Part shown: positions 55,808-64,000 of the stretch, one piece after another
How the letters are laid out: each line of letters opens with the position of its first letter
Numbering within the stretch: the stretch's first letter is position 1
NCBI RefSeq assembly: GCF_043290135.1
Contig: NW_027464588.1
Location: 1,437,501 to 1,501,500 of the forward strand
DNA: 64,000 nt
Direction of reading: 5' to 3'
Source: Rhipicephalus microplus
Lineage: Eukaryota > Arthropoda > Arachnida > Ixodida > Ixodidae
The notes under the pieces: generated by a model
Told to the model about the DNA's origin: nothing
What the model saw: only the letters and a program-made list of their open reading frames with translations
The model's database searches: none
Made by a program: the position numbers and the translations under genes

Positions 55808-56047
55808 GCCCCGCCGCGGTAGTCTAGTGGCTAAGGTACTCAGCTGCTGACCCGCAGGTCGCGGGTTCAAATCCCGGCTGCGGCGGCTGCATTTCCGATG
55901 GAGGCGGAAATGTTGTAGGCCCGTGTGCTCAGATTTGGGTGCACGTTAAAGAACCCCAGGTGGTCGAAATTTCCGGAGCCCTCCACTTCGGCGTCTCTCA
56001 TAATCATATGGTGGTTTTGGGACGTTAAACCCCACATATCAATCAAA
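55808..56047 (+). mobile_element. Intact Ruka-type SINE
   Basis: 240 bp with perfect 14-bp target duplication TTAGGTGACTGTAG (55794-55807 and 56048-56061). The tRNA-derived head has A-box TAGTCTAGTGG and B-box GGTTCAAATCC. The body runs CATTTCCGATGGAGGCGGAA ... GAACCCCAGGTGGTCG ... TTTTGGGACGTTAAACCCC and the tail is ATATCAATCAA. This is the best-preserved copy in the window and the reference for the others. Pol III transcription and LINE-assisted copying are expected from the family. Confidence 0.95.
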
Positions 56048-56061
56048 TTAGGTGACTGTAG

Positions 56062-56476
56062 CAAACAATGAAGAGCATTTGGAGGCGTGCATATAGCGCC
56101 ATCTGTCGTCGGCCACAGCGGTGGCCTGTCGTAACTGAACGATATATACCCAATAAAAATCATATATGACGAAAAAAGCTAATTATCAAAAACACCACCC
56201 GGTTTTATACAGCAGAGACTTAATTGAACAGTCTGGCAATGTTACAGTGCTGCACTACATGCCATTTAGATTCCCACGTGCTTTAATAATTAACACTGAA
56301 ATCCCTTGCGTTTATAGGGGCGGTATACATTTGTCTTGAAAGCCTCACGCTTTGTAGTGTGATAATGCAGTTGCGGCAAAATGTTCCTATGAGTCACTGC
56401 TACATATAACCCGGAGTCGTTTTTGATAACTAAAATTTTCAAGAGTTATAATTTTTTTCTCTTATTTCTTATTCAG
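56062..56476. other. No recognised feature
   Basis: AT-rich, ending in a strong pyrimidine tract (TTTTTTTCTCTTATTTCTTA) before 56477. Confidence 0.35.
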
Positions 56477-56650
56477 GTATGGCAGGCCGCCGTTCCTGCT
56501 GCCGATAGATGGCTCCACGTTCAGACGTCCCGAAATTTTTGGGAATTATTAGGTGATGCTAGTCATCATTATAACGCTACGCAAGTAAAAGAAACTTCAC
56601 TACTTTTAGTGAACTTTAGCGAGCACTTGGTAACACTACCTCACATTTAG
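56477..56650 (+). CDS. Weak candidate terminal exon
   Basis: A very good acceptor (TCTTATTTCTTATTCAG) is followed by an in-phase open stretch of 57 codons and a stop. The peptide (VWQAAVPAADRWLHVQ...) has no known domain. Repeats in this genome often contain acceptor-like tracts, so this is only a possibility. Confidence 0.15.
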   Translation, partial: VWQAAVPAADRWLHVQTSRNFWELLGDASHHYNATQVKETSLLLVNFSEHLVTLPHI

Positions 56651-58287
56651 ACAAGGTTATCCAGTGCTAGATAACAGCTATTCAGCGCAAACCGACATTA
56701 TCCGGCATTGAGCCCACATTAGTCGCCACATAACTAGCCTACGTCAAGAATAACTAGCTGGTATTCTAGACGACACTGAAACACTGCTCTACCAAAAGCA
56801 GCCAGTGTCGGGAACATTGGCATGCGCCAGACTAAACGCAGCAGTGAATGATACATTTGCATACACATTATGGTATCTTTATGGAACACCAGCCAATAGT
56901 TGGCCAACCTTTCTTCTTTGCGAGAAAATGTAGTAAATGCCATAGAACGCACATGACGTAATTCGTGCTTGATATTCAATTTGTTGCATGAAAATACTGC
57001 ATCGTGATATAGCTGTATGCCATTCGAACCACACCACGCACAACATGCAGCATAATGCCGTTCGTGAGATGTCGTGATATTTACTTCACGACACACAAAA
57101 TAATATCGCGTATGCCTTATGTAAACAGGCACACTCTGCTACATACCTTGTTAGAGAAACGCCCACTATGGCTTCACGACATGTGAAGAATGTCATTTCC
57201 AAAATTTCGTAATCAGTGTGTGCACACTGATCGAAGGTGTGTGATTAATAGTGTAACTATCACTTAAAGCGCACGAATAAACAGAAAGGAAGAGAGGACA
57301 AGCGCCTAATTAATAGTGTGTGCTAAGTTTCACAGATGTAATGCGTGTCATGTCATTATACATTAGGGTGAGTAGTATACTTTTAGGGGCGAAGCTTTTC
57401 TTAGCCTATTGTGTGGCTCAGACTTTGTGGGAGGCGATTCCGAAATCACCCCGTCGTTCACCGTACACAAACCTACAACAAAGACAATGGGTAATGAGGA
57501 TGATCTTGATTAAAGAGAATGCAAGAAGAGCCGGCCGCAAGAGCATTACGAAGATGCACAAGCGAGTCTGCTAACGATTCTGCTAACAGGAGGGACCGTT
57601 AATCAAGCTGGACACGTCTCACCCATTTTTTTCTGTCGTTTCTTCTCTCTCACTGTTTTCATCTTTCTAGTAGACTTTTCAACACCCCCATCGCACACTG
57701 GCATCACATTCGCCCCTGCAGCGAGTCCTACAAACGAGGTTGACGTTATGTCGCAACGTAACAGCACTCTTGCGCAATTACGTCGGCCCGACCAAAATCT
57801 CCCACCAGAACTTCTGTTTCAAAGTGCTGCAAAAATTGCTTTATTGCACCCCCCCCCCCCTATCCCCGTGCTTCCTAGCATGGCTCTGAAATGCGCTCAT
57901 CCACCGTCTCGTTCGAGCACTCGGGAGAACGCCTACTGCAAGACACGAAGAGTTAGCACTCATGGCTCTAAAAAGCCATTGGTCTCTGCTCTCCTTACCG
58001 TGGCGAAGCTTATGTCGAGCGAAAGTGAATTACTTCTCGCTATCGACGCGTGTTGCTCACCACCACATTTTACGTGCTTTTTTTGTTGCTGTTGTTAGAA
58101 AGAAAGAGGAACACGAATTGAGACACGCACGCAGAGGCAAGAAGAAGTGCTGTACTGTCGATAAGATCTAAAATACTTTGCCTTTTCCCAAAGGTAGCAC
58201 CAAAGAACGATACAGGGAGAACCCTCGGCAGGATCATCGCAACTCTTGCTCTTCTTGCGTACGCGCCCCGTTTTGCGTTCACTTTAT
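56651..58287. other. No recognised gene
   Basis: Decayed repeat-like pieces at 57265-57305 (GGAAGAGAGGACAAGCGCC) and 57385-57410 (GGGGCGAAGCTTTTCTTAG). A C12 run lies at 57850. No supported coding exon. Confidence 0.35.
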
Positions 58288-58773
58288 TAGAGAGTTTTAG
58301 TACTGCGGAACGGTGCTACGTACGCATCACGCAAGCGCCCTGCGTTACGTGGCGTCGTTTGCCACTAATTGGCTTTTAGTACGCCGTAGTAGCCGCGTAC
58401 GTAACGAGCGTGAAGCGTGTTGCGCCATCTGGTATATCAAAATAGAAGCACGTGTTGTTGACACCCAACGTGAGCCAATCCAAGTGTTATAGCCATATTA
58501 TGGCCATTTTTTAAGCCACAGAGCCGGTCGGTGCTTGCCTTCGATGCCGCCATTTTGCAAAACGAAGTCTCGCGCTGTCGCGAACTTGTTCGAGAGCAGC
58601 GCGATCACCTCATACGTACGCACGCACGCATCTCATGCGTGCGTACGTAGCGGCTGTTTACGTAATGCGATACGTGCGCGTTGCGGTCTGCGCATGCGCA
58701 CTACGCAGAACGTGGCGTCCTTACGTACGCAACGCCGCGACGTACGCAGCGTACGCAGTACTAAAACTCTCTA
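58288..58773. mobile_element. MITE-like element with perfect 20-bp terminal inverted repeats
   Basis: TAGAGAGTTTTAGTACTGCG at 58288-58307 is exactly inverted at 58754-58773. The outer TA can be read as a TA target duplication, as in Tc1/mariner-type MITEs. The interior is rich in ACGTACGC words and includes a near-perfect hairpin at about 58612-58648. No transposase is encoded, so it would be non-autonomous. Confidence 0.65.
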
Positions 58774-58914
58774 TTTTTACTCAACACGCCCCAGCAAGCT
58801 TAGGTACAAGTGCTGCAAAGTCATTTTCGCCATTACAGTGAAAGCTGTTATGAGCGCCGGTGTCCTTAACCATGTCGTGCGAAATTAGTAAAAAAAAAAA
58901 ACTGGCACCCGTGA

Positions 58915-59640
58915 CACAGTGTGGCTCAAACCCGGGTCGGCTGGGTGCCAGCCCAGTATTCTACCACTGAGCCACACAGTTTTTTTCTTTAATGAATGAA
59001 ATTATCACCAGTAAAATACACACAACATACTTCATCAGAAGTCAGGCAAACACACACAAGCGTTAAGAACGAGAAGCCACTCCGGAACGGGGTCAAAAGT
59101 TTCAACAACACTGCGCACTTGAGCAGCTGCTTCTCAGAAGACAGATCTCGTCGACCGTGGTGGCTCGGCGTGTCTATCGATCTTGGGACTTTTCCAAAAT
59201 GAATAAAGTCCCAACAACATAAACAAGTCGCAAGGAGTATTATCAGTCAGACTCTTTTTGAACGGAAGGAACCTAATACAACGAGCTGTTTTTTCTTACA
59301 TGGTACTTGATACAAATTCTGCTTAAGTATATACATAGCGTATAACAAACATGAAGTCAAGTCGACAAAAGTACAATGGGCGTTACAAAAAAAAAATCTC
59401 ATGCAACACAATTACGAACCGGGTATTTGAGTAACACACTTTATGAACTCAACATACCAGTCCGGCTGAAATGGCAGTGGGTTATAAAAGTCTCTTAGCT
59501 GCATAGTCATTTGCACAAAGTCACATCGCGAAGACACCACACCGGTGCTTGGGACTTGTTCACAAACTTGCCTTAGGCAGGCTTGATGTCGGGAAAGCAA
59601 TCGCGTTAATACGACTTATAAAGTGTTCTAAACCAGGGAA
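58915..59640 (-). repeat. Repeat with tRNA-like tail (family shared with 17690-17832)
   Basis: In minus orientation it begins with GCGATTGCTTTCCCGACATC, continues through a 62-codon frame (59600-59412, CDFVQMTMQLRDFYNPL) and an AT-rich part, and ends in a tRNA-like stretch (58978-58918: GGCTCAGTGGTAGAATACTG, CCGACCCGGGTTTGAGCC). The fragment at 17690-17832 has the same order. It may be the 3' end of an unrecognised transposon plus a SINE-like tRNA piece. The frame could be the end of a transposase, but no motif proves it. Confidence 0.45.
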
Positions 59641-59656
59641 AGAAGAACCAGTCGTC

Positions 59657-59894
59657 GCCCCGCCGCGGTGATCTTGTGGCTAAGGTACTCGGCTGATGAC
59701 CCTCAAGTCACGGGATCGAATCTCAGCTGCGGCGGCTGCATTTCCGATGGAGGCGGAAATATTGTAGGCCCGTGTGCTCAGATTTGAGTGCACGTTAAAG
59801 AACCCCAGGTGGTCGAAATTTCCGGAGCCCTCCACTACGGCGTCTAATAATCATATGGGGGCTTTGGGACATCAGACCCTACATATCAATCAAC
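59657..59894 (+). mobile_element. Ruka-type SINE
   Basis: 238 bp, full head and body, flanked by AACCAGTCGTC (59646-59656 and 59895-59905), an 11-bp duplication. A small deletion is seen at GGCGTCTAATAATC. Confidence 0.93.
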
Positions 59895-59905
59895 AACCAG
59901 TCGTC

Positions 59906-60879
59906 ACACAATGCGAATAGCGTAACCAGTGTGTCATCCAATGCCCCAACCCATTACAAGAGCTTCTTCTTGTTCACCTATTAGCTTTGGTTGCTTGGTT
60001 GGTTCCTCAAGAACTTGGTGCAGCCCACCTAAGGGGATAGGCTATGAATGGCGCATTCCCACTTCAGCCATAATTCCTCATCATCGTCAGCCACTGCATG
60101 AACAATTGGCACCAAATTGCTCGCAAGTGTTTAGTGGATACCACGCTTCTCAGAAGAATTACGAAAAATAGCATAGCAAATGCTGGCCTACTACCCCAAA
60201 AATTGTATTAGTCATGCCCTAGTGGGTATCAGGCAAGTGTACTTGCAGTAGTTACCCAATGAGTGTTTTGAAAAGGCTTAAAAGGCCACTCTTCTAGCTT
60301 TCGCTGTGACTGTGCTGCGCTTTCCGCGCATGCCTGTTGTTTTATTTTAATCACTTACACTACAGCTAGACCCAAGATGTAGAGGCATGCAAGGTGGAAC
60401 CGGCATGATCTCGTATCAGTACTACGAGGCAGTAAACGATAACAATGCTTTGAGAGTACAATACTCGATTATAATACAGGCTTGACAGTACAAAATCATA
60501 AAAACAAAGCGCAACTCACAAAGCTATATAAAATTGTACCATGCAGGCGCATGTCAATGAAAAAAGAAACAAGAGAACCACTGTCATTACTTTCGTTTTT
60601 GTTGCTGATTCCATTATTGTTGTTGCCTTTGACGTCATCGCTGCTATTTATAGTAAGGCCACCTCACGAAGTAAAAAAAATGATTTCTGCCCATGTACAG
60701 AATAAAAAAAGGAAACAAGTAAAAAAAAGAACGTCTTTTTCTCCCACAAGCCGGAACAAATCAGCCCGCGAACTCTGGGAGGCGTACCACATAAAGAGAA
60801 AGAAAACTACCTGTGTTATAGTGACACGTCAATCCTGCCGCCCGGTTCTTGGCCCCTCTGTGGGTGAGCGCCATCCATC
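59906..60879. other. No recognised gene
   Basis: AT-rich, many A-runs. The 157-codon frame 60482-60955 contains a hydrophobic stretch (LLSFLLLIPLLLLPLTSSLL) but ends in a (ATC)n array and is low-complexity; a real membrane protein is not supported. Confidence 0.3.
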
Positions 60880-60930
60880 AGAGATCATCATCATCACCAT
60901 TATCATCACCATCATCATCTTCATCATTAA
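60880..60930 (+). repeat. (ATC)n microsatellite
   Basis: Imperfect ATC/ACC run. It resembles the tail of the RTE LINEs (on the opposite strand), but no RTE body is attached. Confidence 0.85.
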
Positions 60931-61760
60931 TCTGCTTGTAGAAGAGCGAAATTAGGGTAGCTATTCTCGCTGTGTCCGATTTCTGGACATGTCCGATTCA
61001 CCGGAGCGCGTTCAATTACGCAAAAAAAAAAGACGTTGAGCCGTGGCGTCATGGTCATCTTGACCACGTCGGTGCACTAGACGCGCCAGCACATTCCCAG
61101 CGTAAAAAGAAACTAACTGGATGAGATGTAAGTTACACGACTCCGAAACAAACTTGAAAGACTGAACGTATGAACGTGTTCAGATGATTGAAGAGCGATG
61201 CAGGGAATGTGTAACCGCCTTTCAGCGGTGTCATGCTTGCAGCCGCGTTAAACCTAATTCAGGAACTAATGTGTTTAAGAGCCCATGCATGGCTTCGGAG
61301 ATAGGTGCCTAAAGCGGATCTCTGAGGGCAGCATTCGTTGGGGCGAAACGCATTCCATCTTTCTCATTTGTGTCGAGAGTCGTGGAAGCTGCGTGGTGTA
61401 AATGACGTTGCGGAAGAAATACTGGAAACAGGTGGCACGCTTCAATCAGGGGAGTCGGAATTGGGCGAGTCCACGAATCGGACGCCGCGAGAATAGCTCC
61501 ATAGGTTTTTTGATGTCGCATGTCTTTAGCCTGATAAGCGGTGTCGCCTTGATATGCACTCGGTACGTCTGCACCACCCTCATCTGTATACTTCATTGCA
61601 TTCTTGGTAACAAGCCACTTATTAGTAATACCTGTCTTGTCCTGTCGTGTGTTGGTCCATTTTTTAGCGCAAACATCACGCTACTTTATTCCCCAACAAC
61701 AATCGTATTCTATCTTGTATTCCTTTCCTCGCATTATCCCCACGCTCCCGGCATTTTCAG
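60931..61760. other. No recognised gene
   Basis: Open frames at 61309-61596 (minus) and 61402-61764 (plus) oppose each other; neither has a recognised domain. Confidence 0.3.
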
Positions 61761-62032
61761 GTGACGAACGACGCACTCTTTATCAGCGTGGCAGCATTCC
61801 TGATAGGAAACTGGCCAGCACCGAGTTTTTAAGAAAGGAAGCGCAGGCAAGCTGGATGACGACTATTTTCGTGGGACAAAAAGACACATTTTTACTCGAT
61901 CTTATTTTGAATGCGAATGCATTCCTTAGTCGGGCTATGTCAAGCGTCCGTCGAGATCTGTCCACCACCCTCTCTCATAGTAACAGCTGCGGGCGCGAGC
62001 TTATTCTCGCCCCTAGCAACCGGAGCATGTAG
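61761..62032 (+). CDS. Weak candidate terminal exon
   Basis: A pyrimidine-rich acceptor (CCACGCTCCCGGCATTTTCAG) opens a 90-codon frame in phase 1 ending with TAG at 62030. The peptide (RKEAQASWMTTIFVGQ...) has no recognised domain. Low support. Confidence 0.18.
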
Positions 62033-62279
62033 TACAAGAAGGTGGGAATAGGTGCGGTGCTTCGACACTCGTTCTCTCACCGTGCACTCTCTCTCCTCCC
62101 TGTACCCTACTTCACCATCCGCTCGCGCCTCATTCTCCCCGTTCGCTGGCTGGGCGCCTCTCAAGAACATCCGGAACTGTGTGCTCGAGAGGCCACTGTG
62201 AAACGCCCATGCCCAGCCGAGAACGCTGTTTGTTTTGTTCACTTCATAGTATTATTTAACCGTGCACGCTAGCTACTAG

Positions 62280-62546
62280 AGCTGGAAATGCATACCACGT
62301 TTCTCGCGACAGGAAAATGCTACGTGCGGCGAACGGCGCTATTAGGTGCACGGGGAAAAAATGAAAACATTATTCTTATAACGCTGGTTTCTCATGGAGA
62401 AAACACCGTTATGAACGCTACGCAATGCATTCGCATTTCCTCACGATTCCCTTCGGGGAGGTGGGGGGCATTTATTAAAAAGACGATAGTCGTTCTTGGG
62501 GACCTTCGACGGAAAAAATTTTGGTCTGTCTGTCTGTCTGTCTGTG

Positions 62547-62605
<59 letters not shown>

Positions 62606-62700
62606 ACATTTGTGTGTTTCTCCGCCCTAAGGATACCTCAAACGGCACCAAACGGCCAGCCTGATTCGCAGCGCCCATCGATATTGCTAAAGGTTTAGCG
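62280..62700 (+). repeat. Repeat element carrying a (TCTG)n array
   Basis: A unique-looking lead-in (GCGACAGGAAAATGCTACG), then an (TCTG)n array (62524-62604), then TACATTTGTGTGTTTCTCCG and CACCAAACGGCCAGCC. The layout of flanks plus embedded tetranucleotide array resembles the composite family, but the flanks are different, so it is a separate family. Confidence 0.45.
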
Positions 62701-63204
62701 TTCATACTTGTGCGATTGTCATTTAAAAAAAGCAACTCTTGCGCATATCTGAGGTGCCATAACAACACTTCGAAGTTTTGTGTGTCTGCCTTTATACTAG
62801 AAGAGGCACATGCAAGTAACTAACTCTAAGGAATGTAGCGTTTATCGCACTGCGCTGACAGTTAAATACGATGCTCAAAAAGGTGTTTCCAGCGCATTGT
62901 TATGACATCACGGTGGTTGTACCTTCCCGTCGCGTTGCGTTCTACACCTTATCACCTCCGAGACTGACGCGCATCTTTCTCCGTGGGCTGCACGCCTTCG
63001 TTTTCGAAGATAACTGCCAGATGGCGCTTGTGTCCAAAGTGCCTCCATGCGCTCGTTCGTCTCCGCTGCACGCTCGAGGCACTCTAACGCTGTGCCTCCA
63101 GCCAATTTTCTTGCACAGAACATCAAATAAACGTTTTGTTCACTCTCTCCAGACGCAAGACTTTCGACTACATTTGCGGTGGAACAGGCAGATTTGGAAC
63201 CAAT
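62701..63204. other. No recognised gene
   Basis: No supported gene; a GC-richer stretch lies at 62920-63110. Confidence 0.35.
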
Positions 63205-63580
63205 TTTTTTAAAGGGCCACTCACCAGGTTTGACAATTTTGAGCCGACAAGTGCAATGCATAAACGAGGCGTTGATGATCACGTCTGCCAAAATTTGCAA
63301 TGCTACGCACCACGGAAATGGGTCAAATTTCAAGATGAACGCTGCTCCCCCTCCCTTCTGCCGGCGCGCGCCCAGAGAATGAGGGCATGACGTGCGCGTA
63401 TGAATGGCCCTACGTACACAGCAATGAAGTGACGTTGGTCTTCTACGTAGACGACTCTGCTCCAAGGAGGTTCTATAGAACCTCTGGAGTGGATATCCCG
63501 GCTGCCGCCAATGAGAACAGGTGAAGCCGGCGGCGGCCATATTGCTAGAGGAAAAACAGAGCGGAAACGCCATAGAACGC
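63205..63580 (+). repeat. Probable dispersed repeat
   Basis: It opens TTTAAAGGGCCACTCACCAG, a start I associate with abundant short repeats in ticks, and continues GC-rich to about 63545. No second copy is present here, so the call rests on general knowledge. Confidence 0.3.
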
Positions 63581-64000
63581 AATGGAATACGCGCGTTGCG
63601 TGCGTCGGTTTGGAGTCATACGATAAAAAAATGAGATGTAAACCACTTTCAGGATAATGCCTCTTCTTGCTTATTAAACAAATTATTTCATGCACCCATT
63701 GTCAGCTGCACGCTTTCAGATCAATCGGTTGTCGATGAATGCTTCGCATATAGAGCTTACTGGCGCACTACTGCGGTACAAAAGGGTAGTAGTATATATT
63801 GTGTGTTTTAAGTAGTGTGCTGGCAGAGAGTCAAGATCAAGGGAAACGCGACATTTGCTCGTCTCTTTCATATATGTGCTTGTGTGTTTGTCGACAGATT
63901 ACCAGACAATATATACAAGAAAGTTGAAATAATTAAAGATAAAGTTAGAAAAGAGAGGTGATTCACATAACTGGGAGTCACCTGTAATTTTTCTAGAGTT
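63581..64000. other. No recognised gene
   Basis: AT-rich; it contains an isolated GAATGCTTCGCATATA (63738-63753) like the composite-family terminus, without the adjoining parts. Confidence 0.35.

Noticed and set aside
59412..59600. Terminal exon of a host gene ending IKCVTQIPGS
   Set aside because: The upstream part matches 17690-17760, so it lies in a repeat; listed as repeat sequence and not as a gene.
60482..60955. 157-codon frame with a hydrophobic segment, as a membrane protein
   Set aside because: Low-complexity, lysine-rich A-runs and a (ATC)n end; no splice or promoter signals.
61309..61596. Serpin-like or other enzyme exon on the minus strand (TDEGG motif)
   Set aside because: A five-residue likeness only; no splice sites and an opposing frame on the other strand.

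Overview
The window looks like repeat-dense intergenic or intronic DNA of a hard tick (Ixodidae, probably a metastriate such as Rhipicephalus or a relative). The evidence is several copies of a tRNA-headed SINE of the Ruka type with (ATCA)n tails, RTE and I-group LINEs, gypsy-like and BEL/Pao-like LTR retrotransposons, long tetranucleotide arrays, canonical GT..AG splice signals, and no bacterial operon structure. No complete host gene is visible. The host signal is limited to a few candidate exons (15222-15383 minus, 41323-41440 plus, weaker ones at 56477 and 61761) and one CpG-rich, promoter-like stretch (about 2190-2692).

Layout. 1-8259: low-complexity and decayed repeats, two SINE remnants, a (GTT)n array. 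8265-13370: a complete LTR retrotransposon on the minus strand with 1.16-kb LTRs, 5-bp target duplication, PBS and PPT. It carries one intact 729-codon Gag-protease ORF with a SCAN-like domain and has no RT or integrase. 13787-15835: SINE, LINE tail and a candidate exon. 15840-22925: a giant fold-back made of two inverted arms of one composite repeat family; the right arm contains a full-length RTE LINE (18282-21487). 24485-32050: an I-group LINE on the minus strand (zinc-knuckle ORF1; endonuclease, RT and RNase H in ORF2), broken by stops, a solo LTR (26085-27377) and a short polyadenylated retro-insert (about 28795-29480). 33600-40783: another copy of the composite family whose GATA array was split by a BEL/Pao element (34704-40455). 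40784-49879: mostly unrecognised DNA with a Cys-rich candidate exon, an identical 40-bp repeat pair and a 38-bp-arm hairpin. 49880-54580: a third composite copy with a second full-length RTE (51183-54385) in the opposite orientation. 55808-64000: SINEs, a MITE with perfect 20-bp inverted termini, and a repeat with a tRNA-like tail.

The most interesting pattern is nesting. A family with about 145-bp internal tandem units contains the perfect palindrome ATACCAAATTTGGTAT. Two RTE LINEs, each with a tRNA-like 5' head, entered this palindrome in opposite orientations and duplicated the same 11-mer. The same family carries GATA/TCTG arrays at a fixed position, and one of these arrays became a BEL target. 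All function calls are read from translated motifs; no database search was run.
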